Below are positions 63,578-64,000 of a DNA stretch of 64,000 bases, piece after piece (positions within the stretch are counted from its first letter, which is position 1; every line of letters starts with the position of its first letter). The notes beneath the pieces were generated by a model, which was not told where the DNA came from, searched no databases, and saw nothing but the letters and a program-made list of their open reading frames with translations. Position numbers and translations under genes: made by a program. Origin of the DNA: Arthrobacter zhaoxinii (lineage in GTDB: Bacteria; Actinomycetota; Actinomycetes; Actinomycetales; Micrococcaceae); the NCBI RefSeq assembly GCF_024385505.1, contig NZ_JANFLT010000006.1, positions 248,001-312,000 of the forward strand. The letters run 5' to 3'.

Positions 63578-64000
63578 CTAGCTGACCGCGGCAGGCTCCG
63601 GTGCCTGCGCCGGTTCCTTCGCCAACCGGGCGGCGTCGCTGAATTCGGCGTCAACCTCCGCGGAGGGCTTGTGGGTGAACAGGCTCACCACCACGGTCAG
63701 GACCACATTGATGATGAAACCGGGAACAATCTCGTACAGGGTTCCCGAAAGCGCATCCACGCTGCCCCAGATGTAGGCGGTGAGGGCGCCGGCAATCATG
63801 CCCGTCAGTGCCCCGGCGGTGCTCAGGCGGCGCCAGAACAGGGCCAGGAGGATGGTCGGTCCGAACGAAGCGCCGAATCCGGCCCAGGCGAAGCCCACCA
63901 GGTCAAGGATGGTGTCATTGCGGCCCAGCGCAATCAGGATGGAAATCACCGAGACCACCAGGACGCCGAGCCGGCCGAGCATGATCAGGGACCGCGGGGA
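63578..64000 (-). CDS. putP: Sodium/solute symporter, PutP type, C-terminal part only
   Basis: The reading frame is open to the right edge, so the N-terminal part lies outside. The visible 140 residues read SPRSLIMLGRLGVLVVSV, then LVGFAWAGFGASFGPTILLA and ALFWRRLSTAGALTG, then GALTAYIWGS and YEIVPGFIINVVLTVVVSLF. These are the last membrane segments of the Na+/proline symporter family. A charged C-terminal tail of about 35 residues follows. Proline is the likely substrate by closeness of these blocks to PutP. Confidence 0.85.
   Translation of the reverse strand, partial: SPRSLIMLGRLGVLVVSVISILIALGRNDTILDLVGFAWAGFGASFGPTILLALFWRRLSTAGALTGMIAGALTAYIWGSVDALSGTLYEIVPGFIINVVLTVVVSLFTHKPSAEVDAEFSDAARLAKEPAQAPEPAAVS

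Overview
The window looks like a chromosomal segment of a high-GC actinobacterium, most likely an Arthrobacter-type member of the Micrococcaceae. The pointers are G/C-rich third codon positions, a xylose isomerase that reads like the Arthrobacter/Streptomyces enzyme (His54 and Asp57 at the canonical positions), a DUF222/HNH endonuclease, and several genes that appear to be leaderless (TANNNT box 6-7 bases before an ATG or GTG). I saw no rRNA, tRNA, CRISPR array, insertion sequence or prophage. All family calls are from reading the translations; no search was run.

Layout. 1-8966: two secreted or membrane proteins of unknown role, an SGNH lipoprotein, an enoyl-CoA hydratase plus 3-hydroxyacyl-CoA dehydrogenase pair, a nucleoside hydrolase and an FAD oxidoreductase. 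8990-22206: a xylan/xylose block with a ROK repressor diverging from xylA-xylB-aldose epimerase, then a leftward operon (sugar ABC binding protein, two permeases, GH3 glycosidase, CE7 acetyl esterase) diverging from a LacI regulator, like the Streptomyces bxl arrangement. 22501-31153: DUF222/HNH protein, phosphodiesterase, DUF5996 and DUF3817 proteins, an efflux pump and redox/stress genes.

31154-42207: the accessory core, an aromatic catabolism block that is visibly poorer in G/C over about 32.7-42.2 kb. It holds an aldehyde dehydrogenase, LigA/LigB-type extradiol dioxygenase subunits, an MHS transporter, an alpha/beta hydrolase, a muconolactone-isomerase-like protein, a two-component system, and then metF-type reductase, purU and a LigM/DesA-type tetrahydrofolate-dependent O-demethylase. 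Together these read as O-demethylation of lignin-type methoxyaromatics with a built-in route to recycle methyl-THF through methylene-THF to formate. A near-perfect 44-bp palindrome lies just before the metF gene. A second demethylase, a second reductase and an orphan solute-binding lipoprotein sit in host-like DNA at 48.4-52.0 kb.

42426-64000: a VOC protein, a tandem pair of small unknown paralogs diverging from a small GntR regulator, the lutABC lactate oxidation operon, an esterase, a lactate permease, a DUF1275 protein, a peptide ABC transporter operon containing gamma-glutamyltransferase and an FCD-GntR regulator, L-lactate dehydrogenase, and the C-terminal end of a PutP-type sodium/solute symporter that runs off the right edge.
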